Part shown: piece after piece, positions 20,597 through 30,142 of the stretch
How positions within the stretch are numbered: the stretch's first letter is position 1
How the letters are laid out: each line of letters begins with the position of its first letter
Assembly: GCF_013391635.1 (NCBI RefSeq)
Contig: NZ_JACAWU010000001.1
Coordinates: forward strand, 496,001-560,000
Reading direction: 5' to 3'
Length of the DNA: 64,000 bases
Source of the DNA: Natronomonas gomsonensis
Lineage (GTDB): Archaea; Halobacteriota; Halobacteria; Halobacteriales; Haloarculaceae
Notes under the pieces: generated by a model
The model's database searches: none
Seen by the model: the letters and a program-made list of their open reading frames with translations, nothing else
What the model was told of the DNA's origin: nothing
Program-made: the position numbers and the translations under genes

Positions 20597-21573
20597 AGCA
20601 CACCCCACCGTTCGGTCACGGCGACGGCTGCCGGGACGCCCGCCGGTTGGAGCCGAACCGTCCCGTCTTCGCTCCTGACGATGCCCGCCCGGGCGAACCG
20701 CCCGAGGAGTCGCGGCGTCCGCGGGCCGATTCGGTCGGCCAGCGTCGCCCGGTCGACCCGCTCCGTCGAGAGGAGGATGCGGAGACAGAACGCTGCCACA
20801 CGGTCGAGGTCCGCGTCGAGGTCCGGCGCCTCGATGTCCGTCGGACGGACGTCACCGTCGACACAGCGCTTCCAGATGGCGAGCGCCGCGCCGGGGTTTC
20901 CATCGGAGACCGCCGCGAGCCGCTCGAAAGCCGCCGTCTTGGGGTCGAGGTCATCGGCTCGGCGGGCCACGAGAGCTTTGCGGTCCAACGCCGGAAGGGG
21001 AACCGACACCGTGCGATTGGCCACCGTCACCTCGCGTCGGTGAACGGTGAACGGACTCTCGTCGGCCTCGTCCCGCCGAAACGTCGGCCGCTCGGTCGCG
21101 TTCGCCTCGACGAACGTCGCGATTTCCTCGCCGGAGAGCCCCCGGGTTTCGATGTGGGTCGGAAAGACCATCTCGATATCACGAACCGCGTCGAGATACG
21201 ACCACGCGAATCGGTTCCACCCGGTGACGACCGTCGTTTCGGTTTCGGCGAGCGCGTCGAGAAACCGCGACAGCGGTCCGAATCCACCGACGGTGCGGGT
21301 GTAGAGGTGGTGACACCCCTCGACGACGGTCGGCCCGCCGGCGAGGGCATCGACGGCATCGGCTGCACTCGTGTCGGCGTCGAAGCGGACGTGACGGGCG
21401 TCGAGGCGGTCGGCGGCACGCGCTAGCACCGTCTCTCGCCCGCCGAATGGACTCCCGAGGACCGCGAGTGGTCCGGACGTTTGGCCATCGAGTGCTCGCT
21501 CGAGGGGCTCCTCGTCGTTACCGAGCAGCGCCGAGAGGTCGACACCCCCATCGTCGAGTTGGGTCGTCGTCAT
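20593..21573 (-). CDS. degenerate P-loop ATPase with C-terminal winged helix
   Basis: A 326-residue protein. The N-terminal half looks like a STAND/AAA-type ATPase with an altered P-loop (GSPFGGRETVL, lacking the Lys-Ser/Thr of Walker A) and a hydrophobic strand ending in GGPTVVEGCHHL. Later come VVTGWNRFAWSYL and ETRGLSGEEIATFV, which fit the sensor/lid region. The C-terminal ~80 residues form a winged helix (TERVDRATLADRIG, LLGRFARAGIVRSEDG). It is probably a non-hydrolysing regulatory or scaffold protein. It is translationally coupled to the MscS channel gene behind it. Confidence 0.6.
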   Translation of the reverse strand: MTTTQLDDGGVDLSALLGNDEEPLERALDGQTSGPLAVLGSPFGGRETVLARAADRLDARHVRFDADTSAADAVDALAGGPTVVEGCHHLYTRTVGGFGPLSRFLDALAETETTVVTGWNRFAWSYLDAVRDIEMVFPTHIETRGLSGEEIATFVEANATERPTFRRDEADESPFTVHRREVTVANRTVSVPLPALDRKALVARRADDLDPKTAAFERLAAVSDGNPGAALAIWKRCVDGDVRPTDIEAPDLDADLDRVAAFCLRILLSTERVDRATLADRIGPRTPRLLGRFARAGIVRSEDGTVRLQPAGVPAAVAVTERWGVL

Positions 21574-21669
21574 CCAGTTCTCTGATACCCGTTCACAGCC
21601 ATCGCAGTTATACCTCGGGGCGCCCCGGGAGCCGTACCTTTCAAACCCTTTGCCCGCACAGAGCCACGC

Positions 21670-23172
21670 ATGTCCGCCTCAGAACTCGCGGCGCAGGTCA
21701 GGGAGGCACTCGAAGTCGACGGCGAGGAGTTCGCGTCGCGAGTCGACGAGGAAGTCGAGGCGCTTCGTGCGGAAATCGACGACGGCACCTTCGACAACCC
21801 ACAGGCCATCGTGGGACTCGAATACGAGTTCTACGCGGTCGACGCCGAAACGGACGCACTGATGCGGGTTCCCCGGCGGCTGCTGGAGTACATCGGCTTC
21901 GAGAAGGAGTTGGGTCTGCACAACGCCGAGTTGTCGACGGCGCCCCAACCGCTGTCGAAGTACGGGCTTCGCGCACAGGAAGCGGAGGTGCAAGCGAAAC
22001 TCGATGCCGCCGAAAACGAAGTGACCCGCGAGGGGATGGCCCTCGTCAGTGACGGCCTCTGGACGGTGCCGCCGGTCGGCGAGACCGCGACGGGGTATCT
22101 CACCGACAGTATCGAGGAGGACGGCATCCGGATGGCGACGAACATGTCGGCGTCGGTTCGGTACCACGCGATGGCGAACACGGATTACGCCGCCGAACTC
22201 CAACTCGACGCGCCACACGTCAGCCTCGAGGCCGACACGGTGATGCCCGAGAGCCTCATCACGTCGATTCAGCCCCACTATCAGGTCGCCCACGCCCACG
22301 ACCTCCCGGAGAACTTCCGGTATGCGCTGCGGGTCACCGGGCCGCTGCTCGCGATGGCGGTCAACTCGCCGTTCTTCCCGCCGGACCTCTACGACGCCGG
22401 CCCGGAAGCCATCCTCTCGGAAGGGTGGATGGAAAACCGGGTGCCGGTGTTCGAGTCCGTCCTCAATCCCGACGGCGACCCGAAGGTGACGTTCCCCGAG
22501 GACATCGACAGCATCGACGAGGCGCTCCAGCGCATCGCCGACGACGAGACCGTCGTCCCGACGCTTCTGGAGCGCGGCGACCGCTTCGACGACCGCTTCG
22601 AGCACTTCCGACACAAACACGGCAGTTTCTGGCGGTGGGTCCGGCCGGTGTTCGACGGTCCCACGAGAAAGAGCGCCAACGCACGCATCGAGTTCCGACC
22701 GCTGCCGTGTCAGCCGACGGTTCGGGACACGATCGCGCTGCAAGCGGTGTTCGCCGGCTTACTGGAGAGTCTCCCGCGACGCGAACACCCGATTTACAAC
22801 CAACCGTGGGCCGACGCACGCGAGAACTTCTATGCCGCCGTCCGCGATGGACTCGACGCCGAGCTGCGCTGGATAACCGCCGACGGAACCGAGACGACCG
22901 ACACCGACGAACTGTACGCCGAACTGTTCGAACTCGCTCGCGACGGCCTCGAGTTACGAGGGCTGGACGCCGAGGAGGCCAACCGCTACATCCAGCCGCT
23001 CAGAGAGCGCATCGACCGCCGCGTGACTCCCGCCAGTTGGAAACACGAACACGTCGCCGAAGCAGTCGGCCGCGGCGAACCGTTCGCACAGGCCGTCTGG
23101 GGGATGCAATCGGAGTACATCGACAAACAGGCCGAGACGCTCATCGAGGGTACGTTCCTCGACTGGCTGTAA
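21670..23172 (+). CDS. GCS2-type glutamate-cysteine ligase-like protein
   Basis: A 500-residue protein of the glutamine-synthetase-fold ligase type. VGLEYEFYAVD matches the GCS2 opening (GxExEF) and HNAELSTAP its next strand. RYALRVTGPLLAMAVNSPFF and the RIEFRPLPCQPT segment match the substrate and metal site pattern. Haloarchaea use gamma-glutamylcysteine as their main thiol, made by GshA. This longer GCS2 relative could make that or another gamma-glutamyl amide, so the substrate is left open. It is transcribed alone, divergently from the ATPase/MscS pair. Confidence 0.7.
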   Translation: MSASELAAQVREALEVDGEEFASRVDEEVEALRAEIDDGTFDNPQAIVGLEYEFYAVDAETDALMRVPRRLLEYIGFEKELGLHNAELSTAPQPLSKYGLRAQEAEVQAKLDAAENEVTREGMALVSDGLWTVPPVGETATGYLTDSIEEDGIRMATNMSASVRYHAMANTDYAAELQLDAPHVSLEADTVMPESLITSIQPHYQVAHAHDLPENFRYALRVTGPLLAMAVNSPFFPPDLYDAGPEAILSEGWMENRVPVFESVLNPDGDPKVTFPEDIDSIDEALQRIADDETVVPTLLERGDRFDDRFEHFRHKHGSFWRWVRPVFDGPTRKSANARIEFRPLPCQPTVRDTIALQAVFAGLLESLPRREHPIYNQPWADARENFYAAVRDGLDAELRWITADGTETTDTDELYAELFELARDGLELRGLDAEEANRYIQPLRERIDRRVTPASWKHEHVAEAVGRGEPFAQAVWGMQSEYIDKQAETLIEGTFLDWL

Positions 23173-23183
23173 GAAGAACCGCC

Positions 23184-23600
23184 TCAGATGGCCGCAGCGC
23201 CGCCGGAGCCGCCCTGATATTGGTAATCGCCGAAGCCGAGCAGCGGCCAAAAGATGAACGACAGAATCGTGAGTCCGATGCCGAACCCGATGCCCTGTCC
23301 GAACGCCTTGGCCACGTCGATGCTGATTTTGAACGCGGCGATGATGTTGAGGAGTGGAATGAAGAACAGCAGGAGCCACCACCAGTCGTTGTCGCTGATT
23401 CGAATCATCAGATAGAGGTTGTAGATGGGGATAATCGCTCCCCACCCCGGTTCGCCGGCCTTCTCGAAGGCCTTCCACATGCCGGCGATCACCACGACGA
23501 TAATCGCGAGATACACGAGCAGTCCGACGATGCCGGCGAATCCGCCACCACCGCCGCCGTTCTGCAACGGAACGAGCGTCTGTGCTATGTTCGGGAACAT
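23184..23600 (-). CDS. DUF5684-like small membrane protein
   Basis: About 138 residues from ATG 23600 with four hydrophobic segments. It has a Gly-rich N-terminus, GEPGWGAIIPIYNLYLMIRIS (typical of the DUF5684/signal-peptidase-like membrane family), DNDWWWLLLFFIPLLNII and a final FIFWPLLGFGDYQYQG. Function unknown; integral to the cell membrane. An AT-rich box (TTTTTAATAGATATAAATA) lies about 35-50 bases upstream. Confidence 0.7.
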   Translation of the reverse strand: MFPNIAQTLVPLQNGGGGGGFAGIVGLLVYLAIIVVVIAGMWKAFEKAGEPGWGAIIPIYNLYLMIRISDNDWWWLLLFFIPLLNIIAAFKISIDVAKAFGQGIGFGIGLTILSFIFWPLLGFGDYQYQGGSGGAAAI

Positions 23601-23796
23601 ACGTCGGCACACATGTCTCGGGTGTTACTTAACAGTTTTTAATAGATATAAATATTCCATCAAGAACTATGCGAACACGTCTTTTGGGGACAGTACCGCC
23701 ATCAAAAGCGCGAATCAGGCCGGGTCGTTACTATTCGGAGACCGAGCAGAAGACGGACAGACCAGAGACGAACAATTTACACCTGTAGATTCGTCG

Positions 23797-25005
23797 TCAG
23801 ACCTGCACTTCGACTTCGTACCCCGCCGCTTCCAAGGCGTCCAACAGCTCCAAGACGTGTTCCTCGCCGCGGGTTTCGAGGTCGAGTTCGACCTCCGCGG
23901 CGTTCATCGCGATGTCCTTCGAGGCCCGGTCGTGTTCGATGGCGTGGATGTTCGTCCGGTGGTCGACGAGCAACTCGACGAGTTCCTGGAGCGCACCGGG
24001 GCGGTCCTTGAGAACCGTCTTGATGCGCAAAAACCGGCCGCGCTCGACCAGTCCGCGGGTGATGACGGTCGTGAGGACGTTGAGGTCGATGTTGCCACCA
24101 CAGAGTGCCGGAACGATGGTCTCGCCCTCCTCGTACTCGAAGCGCTCCTCGACGACGGCCGCGAGCGGGACGGCGCCGGCGCCCTCGACGAGCGTCTTCG
24201 ACCGCTCCAGCAGCGAAGTGAGCGTGTTGGCGATTTCGGCGTCGGTGACGGTAACCACCTCGTCGACGCGCTCTTTGATGACCTCGAAGGTCAACTCCCC
24301 GACCGTTCGGGTCGCGATGCCGTCGGCGATGGTGTCGACTGACTCCCGCTCGATTCGGTGACCCTTCTGTAGCGATTCGGCGACGCTGGAGGCACCCTCC
24401 GCTTGGACACCGATGACGCGGGCGTCGGTTTTCGCCTTCACCGCAGTGGCGATGCCGGAGATGAGACCGCCGCCGCCGATGGGGACGACGACGGTGTCCA
24501 CGTCGGGGCACTGTTCTACGATTTCGAGGCCGATGGTGCCCTGCCCAGCCATCACCGCGGGGTCGTCGAAGGCGTGGACGTAGGTCCGACCCTCTTCGCG
24601 TTCGATTTCGTGGGCGCGCTCGGCGGCGGTGTCGTAGTCGATGCCGTGGAGGACGACTTCGGCGCCGTAGGACTCGGTGGCGTTGATTTTCGAAATCGGC
24701 GCGTACTCCGGCATGACGATGACGGAGTCGACGCCGGCCCGCGTCGCCGCCAGTGCGACCCCCTGGGCGTGGTTGCCCGCGCTGGCAGTGACGACGCCGG
24801 CCTCGCGTTCGGCGTCGCTCAGTTGTGCGATTTTGTTCGTCGCGCCGCGAATCTTGAACGAGCCGGTGCGTTGGAAGTTCTCCAGTTTGAGGTGGATGTC
24901 GGCGCCGGTGCGCTTCGAGAACGTGTTCGACTGTTCCAGCGGCGTCTGCCGGGCCGTCTCAGCGACGCGGCCACGGGCCGCCTCCACGTCCGCGAGTTCG
25001 AGCAT
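23797..25005 (-). CDS. ilvA: threonine ammonia-lyase with ACT domain
   Basis: A 402-residue PLP enzyme from ATG 25005, chosen because the family core begins MLELADVEAARGRV; an earlier frame extension is not conserved in style. The PLP lysine is in GSFKIRGA, the serine/asparagine loop is ASAGNHAQGVA, and the glycine-rich phosphate loop is VPIGGGGLISG. The last ~75 residues form an ACT domain (DRPGALQELVELLVDH), as in regulated IlvA/TdcB enzymes. It converts threonine to 2-oxobutyrate, the first step to isoleucine, and is probably feedback-controlled through the ACT domain. Confidence 0.92.
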   Translation of the reverse strand: MLELADVEAARGRVAETARQTPLEQSNTFSKRTGADIHLKLENFQRTGSFKIRGATNKIAQLSDAEREAGVVTASAGNHAQGVALAATRAGVDSVIVMPEYAPISKINATESYGAEVVLHGIDYDTAAERAHEIEREEGRTYVHAFDDPAVMAGQGTIGLEIVEQCPDVDTVVVPIGGGGLISGIATAVKAKTDARVIGVQAEGASSVAESLQKGHRIERESVDTIADGIATRTVGELTFEVIKERVDEVVTVTDAEIANTLTSLLERSKTLVEGAGAVPLAAVVEERFEYEEGETIVPALCGGNIDLNVLTTVITRGLVERGRFLRIKTVLKDRPGALQELVELLVDHRTNIHAIEHDRASKDIAMNAAEVELDLETRGEEHVLELLDALEAAGYEVEVQV

Positions 25006-25267
25006 ACTATCGACTACTGGAGGCTGTGTGGTATGCCTTCCGACGCCGAGGCTGACCACCGGTCAACCCGGCGCCACCGCTGGGCGACGTGAGGCCAAAG
25101 GGGAAGGAGCGTGTGCATCCGTTGCTGGGGGTGGGAGTATCATAAAACCCGGCCATGCGGACTGAAAGTGAAACCGCAAGAGTGAAGCGTAGTGAAACTG
25201 GTGTCAGACGGTCGTTCGACGGTCGACAGACGGCTCGAATCGTCGTTCGAAGAGGCGGGTCAGGCCG
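25006..25267. other. non-coding gap
   Basis: No gene is seen. It contains a GGGTTTTATGATAC-like box on the minus strand near 25,140 and several GTGAAAC-type words around 25,165-25,200. It is likely the ilvA promoter region and the end of the small heat-shock gene's surroundings. Confidence 0.35.
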
Positions 25268-25687
25268 TCAGTTGATCGGGATGTCGTGACCCTCTCCCGA
25301 ACCGACCTTCGGAAGCGTCACCGTCAGGACGCCGTTGTTGTACGACGCCTCGGTGGCTTCCTCCTCGACGGGTTTCGGCAGGCGGATCGACCGATTGACC
25401 GACTGCTCGCGGCGCTCCCGGCGGATATAGCGACGGTCGTCGTCCTCGTCTTCGGTTTCGGTGGATTCGCTGTGAGATGCCGACAGCGTCAGCGTCTCAC
25501 CCGACAGCTCCACGTCGATGTCGTCGCCGTCGAACCCCGGGAGGTCGGCGGTGACGACGAAGGACTCGCCCGTATCCTCGATGTCGACGGCGACAGAGCC
25601 CTCGAAGAAGTCGTCGTCGAGTGTCTCGAACTGGTGGCTCATCCGGTCGAACATCCGCTCGATTTCGTCGAATGGATTTCGGGCCAT
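25268..25687 (-). CDS. Hsp20/alpha-crystallin small heat-shock protein
   Basis: A 139-residue holdase-type chaperone. The alpha-crystallin domain is clear: VDIEDTGESFVVTADLPGF, VELSGETLTLSA, and the C-terminal ATEASYNNGVLTVTLPKV with the A-x-x-x-N-G-V-L signature. The N-terminus (FDEIERMFDRMSHQFETL) and the terminal IPIN, an IxI-like anchor, fit oligomer assembly. Transcribed alone, probably under heat-stress control. Confidence 0.93.
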   Translation of the reverse strand: MARNPFDEIERMFDRMSHQFETLDDDFFEGSVAVDIEDTGESFVVTADLPGFDGDDIDVELSGETLTLSASHSESTETEDEDDDRRYIRRERREQSVNRSIRLPKPVEEEATEASYNNGVLTVTLPKVGSGEGHDIPIN

Positions 25688-25732
25688 GGCAGTCTCGAAG
25701 TATCGACGCGAGCGAGAAAAAGCGTATCGGCC

Positions 25733-26587
25733 CTACAGGTCCGAACCCTCGAACCGGAGGTAGCCGACCGCGAGCGGCAGGATAATCCACAGCGCCATCG
25801 TGACGAAGCCGAACCACGGTTCGAGGTAGAAGGCCTCGGCGCTCTGGGCCTCTTGGTTCTCCGCGAGGCGACGGACCGTCCACAGCGTCCCCTGCTGGTA
25901 GGCCGTCGTTGGACTGATAATCTGCAACACCTGTGAGAGTTCGACGAGCATGTCACCCTGTTCGAGTCCCTCGAAGGAGAACCCGTTGAGGACGTAGACG
26001 AGCGCCTGAACGAGGATGCTCCAGAGGAACTGGAAGACGACGAACAGTCCGAATGCGCCGTAAGCCGCCCGAGAGGTAGAGGAAGTGAACGCCGAAACGC
26101 CGACGGCGATGGCGACGAAGACGAACGCGAACAGCAGCGAGACACCGACGAACGCGAGATACTCCACCGCCGAGAAGGCGTCGGCGAAGGCGGAGGTGAA
26201 CACCAAGCCGATGGCGAAGCCGATGAGCAGGGCGATGGAGACGACCCCCGACCGCCCGAGGAACTTGCCCGCGACCACGTCGGCACGGCTGTTCGGAAGC
26301 GACAACAGCAGTTTCAGGCTCCCGCTCTGTCGCTCGCCGGACAGCGACCGGTAGGCGACCGCGATGGCGACGATGGGGATGAACACCGCCGTCGCCCCCA
26401 CGAGACCGCTGATGAGCAGCACCGTCGTCACCTCGCCGGTGAGCTGTGCCTGCTGTGGCGGCTGGATGTTACTGACGACGTAGGCGGCGCCGGCGGCGAA
26501 CAGCGCGAACAGCGCCGTCAACACGATGAGCAGTCGCGACCGAACCGCGTCCCGGAAGTCCTTCTCGGCGACGGCACGGACGCTCAT
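25733..26587 (-). CDS. ABC-2 type transporter permease
   Basis: A 284-residue integral membrane protein with six predicted TM helices. It begins [19 protein letters not shown] and contains SGERQSGSLKLLLSLPNSR, the coupling-helix region of NosY/ABC-2 permeases. It overlaps the stop of the ATPase gene by four bases (ATGA), so the two form one exporter. The substrate is not visible; NosY-like, multidrug or polysaccharide export are all possible. Confidence 0.87.
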   Translation of the reverse strand: MSVRAVAEKDFRDAVRSRLLIVLTALFALFAAGAAYVVSNIQPPQQAQLTGEVTTVLLISGLVGATAVFIPIVAIAVAYRSLSGERQSGSLKLLLSLPNSRADVVAGKFLGRSGVVSIALLIGFAIGLVFTSAFADAFSAVEYLAFVGVSLLFAFVFVAIAVGVSAFTSSTSRAAYGAFGLFVVFQFLWSILVQALVYVLNGFSFEGLEQGDMLVELSQVLQIISPTTAYQQGTLWTVRRLAENQEAQSAEAFYLEPWFGFVTMALWIILPLAVGYLRFEGSDL

Positions 26588-27492
26588 TGTTCACCCTCCG
26601 TGTAGGCGGCGAAGAGGTCCTCGAGCGGCGCTTCCTCCGTCGAGAAGTCCGACACCGTCGCACCCATCTCCTCTAGCTCGGAGATGACGGTCATCTTGGC
26701 GTCGTCGTCACAGCCGACACGGAGCGTCGTGCCGTCGACGGTGACGCTGTCGATGCCCTCCATGCTCTTCAGGCGGTGGCTCACGTCGTCGGGGACCGAA
26801 TCGACTTCGACGACGAGCGTCTCACCACCGGCGACGTTCTCCCGGAGGCCTTCGATGGTGTCGACGGCGACGAGTTCGCCCTCGCGGATGATGCCGACGC
26901 GGTCACACACCGCCTCGACCTGCCCGAGGATGTGCGAGGAGAAGAAGACCGTCGTGCCGTCGGCGGCCTCTTCCTCGACGAGTTCGCGGAGTTCGCGAGC
27001 GCCGTTGGGGTCCAGCCCCGACGACGGTTCGTCGAGGATGAGGAGATCGGGGTCGCCGACCAGCGCCATCGCCAGTGCGAGACGCTGGCGCATCCCCGTC
27101 GAGAAGCCGCCGGCCTTCCGGTCGACGGCGTCTTCGAGGCCGACGCGTTCGAGAAGCGGGTAGGGGTCCTCGTCGGCGTCCTTCGAGTCGATGGCGAACT
27201 GGAGGTGTTCGCGGGCGGTCAGTCGGTCGTAGAGGTCGAAGCCTTCGGGGAGGACACCGGTTCGTTCCCGGACGGCGACGCTCTCCTCGCGGGCGTCGTG
27301 ACCGAGCACGCGGGCAGAGCCCTCGTCCGGCCGGACGAAATCGAGGACGATGTTGATCGTTGTCGACTTGCCGGCGCCGTTCGGACCGAGGAAGCCGAAC
27401 ACCTCGCCTTCTTCGACTTCGAGGTCGACGCCGCGCAACGCCTGCACGTCGCCGAACCCTTTTCGTACGTCGTCCAATTCGATGGCGGCCAT
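26584..27492 (-). CDS. ABC transporter ATP-binding protein
   Basis: A 302-residue ATPase that energises the ABC-2 permease encoded right after it. It has Walker [10 protein letters not shown], a Q-loop near RTGVLPEG, the signature FSTGMRQRL, Walker [14 protein letters not shown], and the switch His in [11 protein letters not shown]-terminal ~80-residue regulatory extension follows ([15 protein letters not shown]), as is common in CcmA/DrrA-type ATPases. Gene order is ATPase then permease, with a four-base overlap. Confidence 0.92.
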   Translation of the reverse strand: MAAIELDDVRKGFGDVQALRGVDLEVEEGEVFGFLGPNGAGKSTTINIVLDFVRPDEGSARVLGHDAREESVAVRERTGVLPEGFDLYDRLTAREHLQFAIDSKDADEDPYPLLERVGLEDAVDRKAGGFSTGMRQRLALAMALVGDPDLLILDEPSSGLDPNGARELRELVEEEAADGTTVFFSSHILGQVEAVCDRVGIIREGELVAVDTIEGLRENVAGGETLVVEVDSVPDDVSHRLKSMEGIDSVTVDGTTLRVGCDDDAKMTVISELEEMGATVSDFSTEEAPLEDLFAAYTEGEQ

Positions 27493-27564
27493 ATCGGGTC
27501 GGGGTTCAAACCGACGGATTATAGGCCTTGAGGCTCTCCTGCGGCGTGTTAGTTACCCACATGA

Positions 27565-27828
27565 TCAAATCGGGTCGTCGGTGTCGTGGCTCTCACGGAC
27601 CCGTTCGACTTCGGTGGCGTAGCGGTCTATCGTCTCGCCGTCCTCGATTTCTTCGAGGTTCGAGGGGTCGGCGTCGGTCGCCGCGGTCACCGTCGTCCGC
27701 TGGAGCATCGTCGGTGCCAGCTCCTTTCGGAGTTTGCGCGTTCCGTCGGGCGTCGCGTAGATGAGAACGACGAGGTCACGGTCGGTGTAGGTGCGTTCGA
27801 CCAGCCAGACGCGTTCGGTGTCAGTCAT
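27565..27828 (-). CDS. 87-residue conserved haloarchaeal hypothetical protein
   Basis: A small acidic protein (TERVWLVERTYTDRDLVVLIYA, then TRKLRKELAPTML) with a beta-alpha look and a helical acidic tail. I recall similar short haloarchaeal proteins without known function. It is divergent to the MFS transporter gene. Confidence 0.6.
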   Translation of the reverse strand: MTDTERVWLVERTYTDRDLVVLIYATPDGTRKLRKELAPTMLQRTTVTAATDADPSNLEEIEDGETIDRYATEVERVRESHDTDDPI

Positions 27829-27920
27829 TATCGAGGGTGGGTGAGCCGGCCGCTTGTAACTGCCGCTCGTTCGTCGCGTCGAACCGCAACGGCTTTTCGC
27901 CAGACGGCCGGCGTTCCGCC

Positions 27921-29159
27921 GTGAGCAACCGGGGCGCGCTGTACTCGCTGTACCTGACGCGGTTCTCCGCCGGGTTCGGCCTCGTGACGCTGCTGACGTT
28001 GCTGCCGACCTACATCGACCTCCTGGAGCCGTCGGCGCTGCTGTTGGGGCTGTTCACGACGGGGCTGACGCTGGCCCAGACCGCCGCAATCGTCCCCTTC
28101 GCCTACGGCGGCGACCGCGGCGACAAGCGACTCGTGTTGCTCGTCGCGCTCGCTATCGGGATGGTCGGCTACGCCGCTTTCGCCTTCGTCGAAACCGGTG
28201 GGCAGTTCGTCCTCGCCCGCGGCGCACAGGGAATCGCTGCCACCGGCACCGGCCTGATGACGCTGGCGCTGGTCGGCGAACTCGCCCCGGCCGGCGAGAC
28301 GGCCAACTACATCGGGAAGGCCAACGCCGCCCGGTTCGCCGCCAGCGTCGGCGGGACGCTGTCGGCCGGCGCGCTGTATCAGACGTTCGGCTTCGACGCC
28401 GTCTTCGGCGTCCTCGTCGCGCTGATGGCGATTGCCTTCCTCGGACTGGCGCTGTTCTGTCCGCCCGACGAGACCCGGAGCGAGTTCTCCTTTCTCGACC
28501 TCGCGGTGAACCGTCGGCTGCTGACGCTGTCGAGTTTCCGGGCGCCTTACGCCGTCTCGGTCACGCTCGTCCGGACGTGGGTGCCCATCTTCGCCGGCGT
28601 CTCCGCCGCGCGGGGCGGCCTCGCGTATGCGGCCTTCGCGGTCAGCATCGTCATCGCCGCCGAGAAGGCCACGAACATGGTGTGTCAACCGTTCACCGGC
28701 CGGCTCTCGGACCGCGTCGGCCGGGCGTGGTTCGTCGCGTTGGGCGGGGGCGCCTACGGCCTCGTCGCACTGGCCGTGCCGTTCGCGCCCGCCGCCGGAG
28801 CCGCCTTCGGGGTGCCGGCGACCTACGGCCCCCTCGGCGAGCTGTCGGCGGCGTTCCTCCCGCTGGTCGGGCTCAACGCCGCGTTGGGCGTCGCCGACAG
28901 CCTCAGAGAGCCCGCGAGCATGGCGCTGTTCGCCGACGAAGGCGCCGACGAGGGCGGTATCGCCGCCAGTTTCGGCGTTCGCGAACTCGTCTGGCGGCCG
29001 GGCAGCGTCGTCGCACCCATCCTCGGCGGGTTCCTGATGGTCGAGGTGAGCATGACCTCGGTGTTCTACGTCGGCGGCGCGAGCGCGCTGGTTGCCGTCG
29101 GGGCGTTCCTGACCGTCCTCGTCGTCCGCCACGGGACCGACGCGCTCCGTGCGTGGTGA
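27921..29159 (+). CDS. MFS transporter
   Basis: A 412-residue permease from GTG 27921, the first start that gives a clean N-terminus (SNRGALYSLYLTRFSAGFG). It has twelve hydrophobic helices and an MFS loop 2-3 element (YGGDRGDKRLVLLVA), plus an equivalent FTGRLSDRVGRAW between helices 8 and 9. The substrate is unknown; drug or small-molecule efflux is the usual guess for this subgroup. It is followed by larE on the same strand after 48 bases, so cotranscription is possible. Confidence 0.85.
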   Translation: MSNRGALYSLYLTRFSAGFGLVTLLTLLPTYIDLLEPSALLLGLFTTGLTLAQTAAIVPFAYGGDRGDKRLVLLVALAIGMVGYAAFAFVETGGQFVLARGAQGIAATGTGLMTLALVGELAPAGETANYIGKANAARFAASVGGTLSAGALYQTFGFDAVFGVLVALMAIAFLGLALFCPPDETRSEFSFLDLAVNRRLLTLSSFRAPYAVSVTLVRTWVPIFAGVSAARGGLAYAAFAVSIVIAAEKATNMVCQPFTGRLSDRVGRAWFVALGGGAYGLVALAVPFAPAAGAAFGVPATYGPLGELSAAFLPLVGLNAALGVADSLREPASMALFADEGADEGGIAASFGVRELVWRPGSVVAPILGGFLMVEVSMTSVFYVGGASALVAVGAFLTVLVVRHGTDALRAW

Positions 29160-29207
29160 CGTGACGCTGACGCTGGGCTTTTCTACGCGCGTCACGACGA
29201 TTCGGAC

Positions 29208-30068
29208 ATGACCACCGTCGAGGCGAAACGGGTCGCCGCAGTCGAGGACCTCCAAGGACGCGACGGCGTCCTCGTCGCGTTCTCCGGCGGCGTCGATTCG
29301 GCCGTCGTCGCCGCGCTGGCCGAGGAGGCCCTCGGCGACGACGCCGTCGCCTGCACCGCCAAAAGCGAGACGCTACCCGAGGCCGAACTCGAAGACGCCA
29401 CCCGCGTCGCCGAGGAAATCGGGGTCCGCCACGAAATCGTCTCGTTTTCGGAGCTCGACAGCGAGGCGTTCGTCGAAAACGACGGCGAGCGCTGCTATCA
29501 CTGCCGGTCGATGCGACTCGGCCGGATGTTCGACACCGCCCGGGAGTTGGGCATCGACATCGTCTGTGACGGGACGAACGCCTCCGACCCCGGCGAGGGC
29601 CACCGCCCCGGCCTGCGTGCCGTCGAGGAGTTGAACGCCTACTCTCCACTTTTGGAACACGACATCACGAAGGAGGAGGTCCGGGAAATCGCCCGCCACT
29701 ACGACCTCTCAGTGGCCGACAAACCGTCGATGGCGTGTCTCTCCTCGCGCATCCCGACCGGACTGGAGGTGACCGAGGAGAAACTCAGCCGCGTCGAGAA
29801 GGCCGAGACCCTGCTTCGGACGTGGGGCTTCGAGCAGTTCCGGGTGCGCGACCACGACGGACTCGCCCGCATCGAGGTCGGCGAATCGGAGCTAGAGCGG
29901 GCGCTCGACTCCGACTTCGCCGCCGCCGCACGCGAACACCTCACCGACGCCGGCTTCGACCACGTCACGCTCGATTTGGCGGGTTATCGAACGGGGAGCG
30001 TCTCGCCGGCCGGCGAGACGACCACCCCCGAGGAGAGTGACGTACTGGACACCGAGTACCCGACGTAG
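29208..30068 (+). CDS. larE: ATP-dependent sacrificial sulfur transferase LarE-like
   Basis: A 286-residue PP-loop enzyme. The ATP site is FSGGVDSAVVAALAEEAL. The LarE region SMACLSSRIPTG carries the conserved Cys, and an extra CYHC motif occurs earlier (ERCYHCRSMRLGRM), as in cysteine-richer LarE types. LarE proteins donate sulfur to pyridinium-dicarboxylate in making the nickel-pincer cofactor of lactate racemase. No larB/larC/larA genes are in the window, so other sulfur-transfer roles remain possible. Confidence 0.8.
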   Translation: MTTVEAKRVAAVEDLQGRDGVLVAFSGGVDSAVVAALAEEALGDDAVACTAKSETLPEAELEDATRVAEEIGVRHEIVSFSELDSEAFVENDGERCYHCRSMRLGRMFDTARELGIDIVCDGTNASDPGEGHRPGLRAVEELNAYSPLLEHDITKEEVREIARHYDLSVADKPSMACLSSRIPTGLEVTEEKLSRVEKAETLLRTWGFEQFRVRDHDGLARIEVGESELERALDSDFAAAAREHLTDAGFDHVTLDLAGYRTGSVSPAGETTTPEESDVLDTEYPT

Positions 30069-30142
30069 TCCGAGCGTTCGACCGGCGGACCCGCCACCTC
30101 GGTCGGCCGAGAGTACTTGCGGGTGGACGACGAAGCGGCGAT

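Noticed and set aside
27828..29255. 475-residue minus-strand frame opposite the MFS transporter
   Set aside because: Arg/Gly/Glu-rich shadow typical of GC-rich coding DNA; the transporter frame has clear TM and motif structure.
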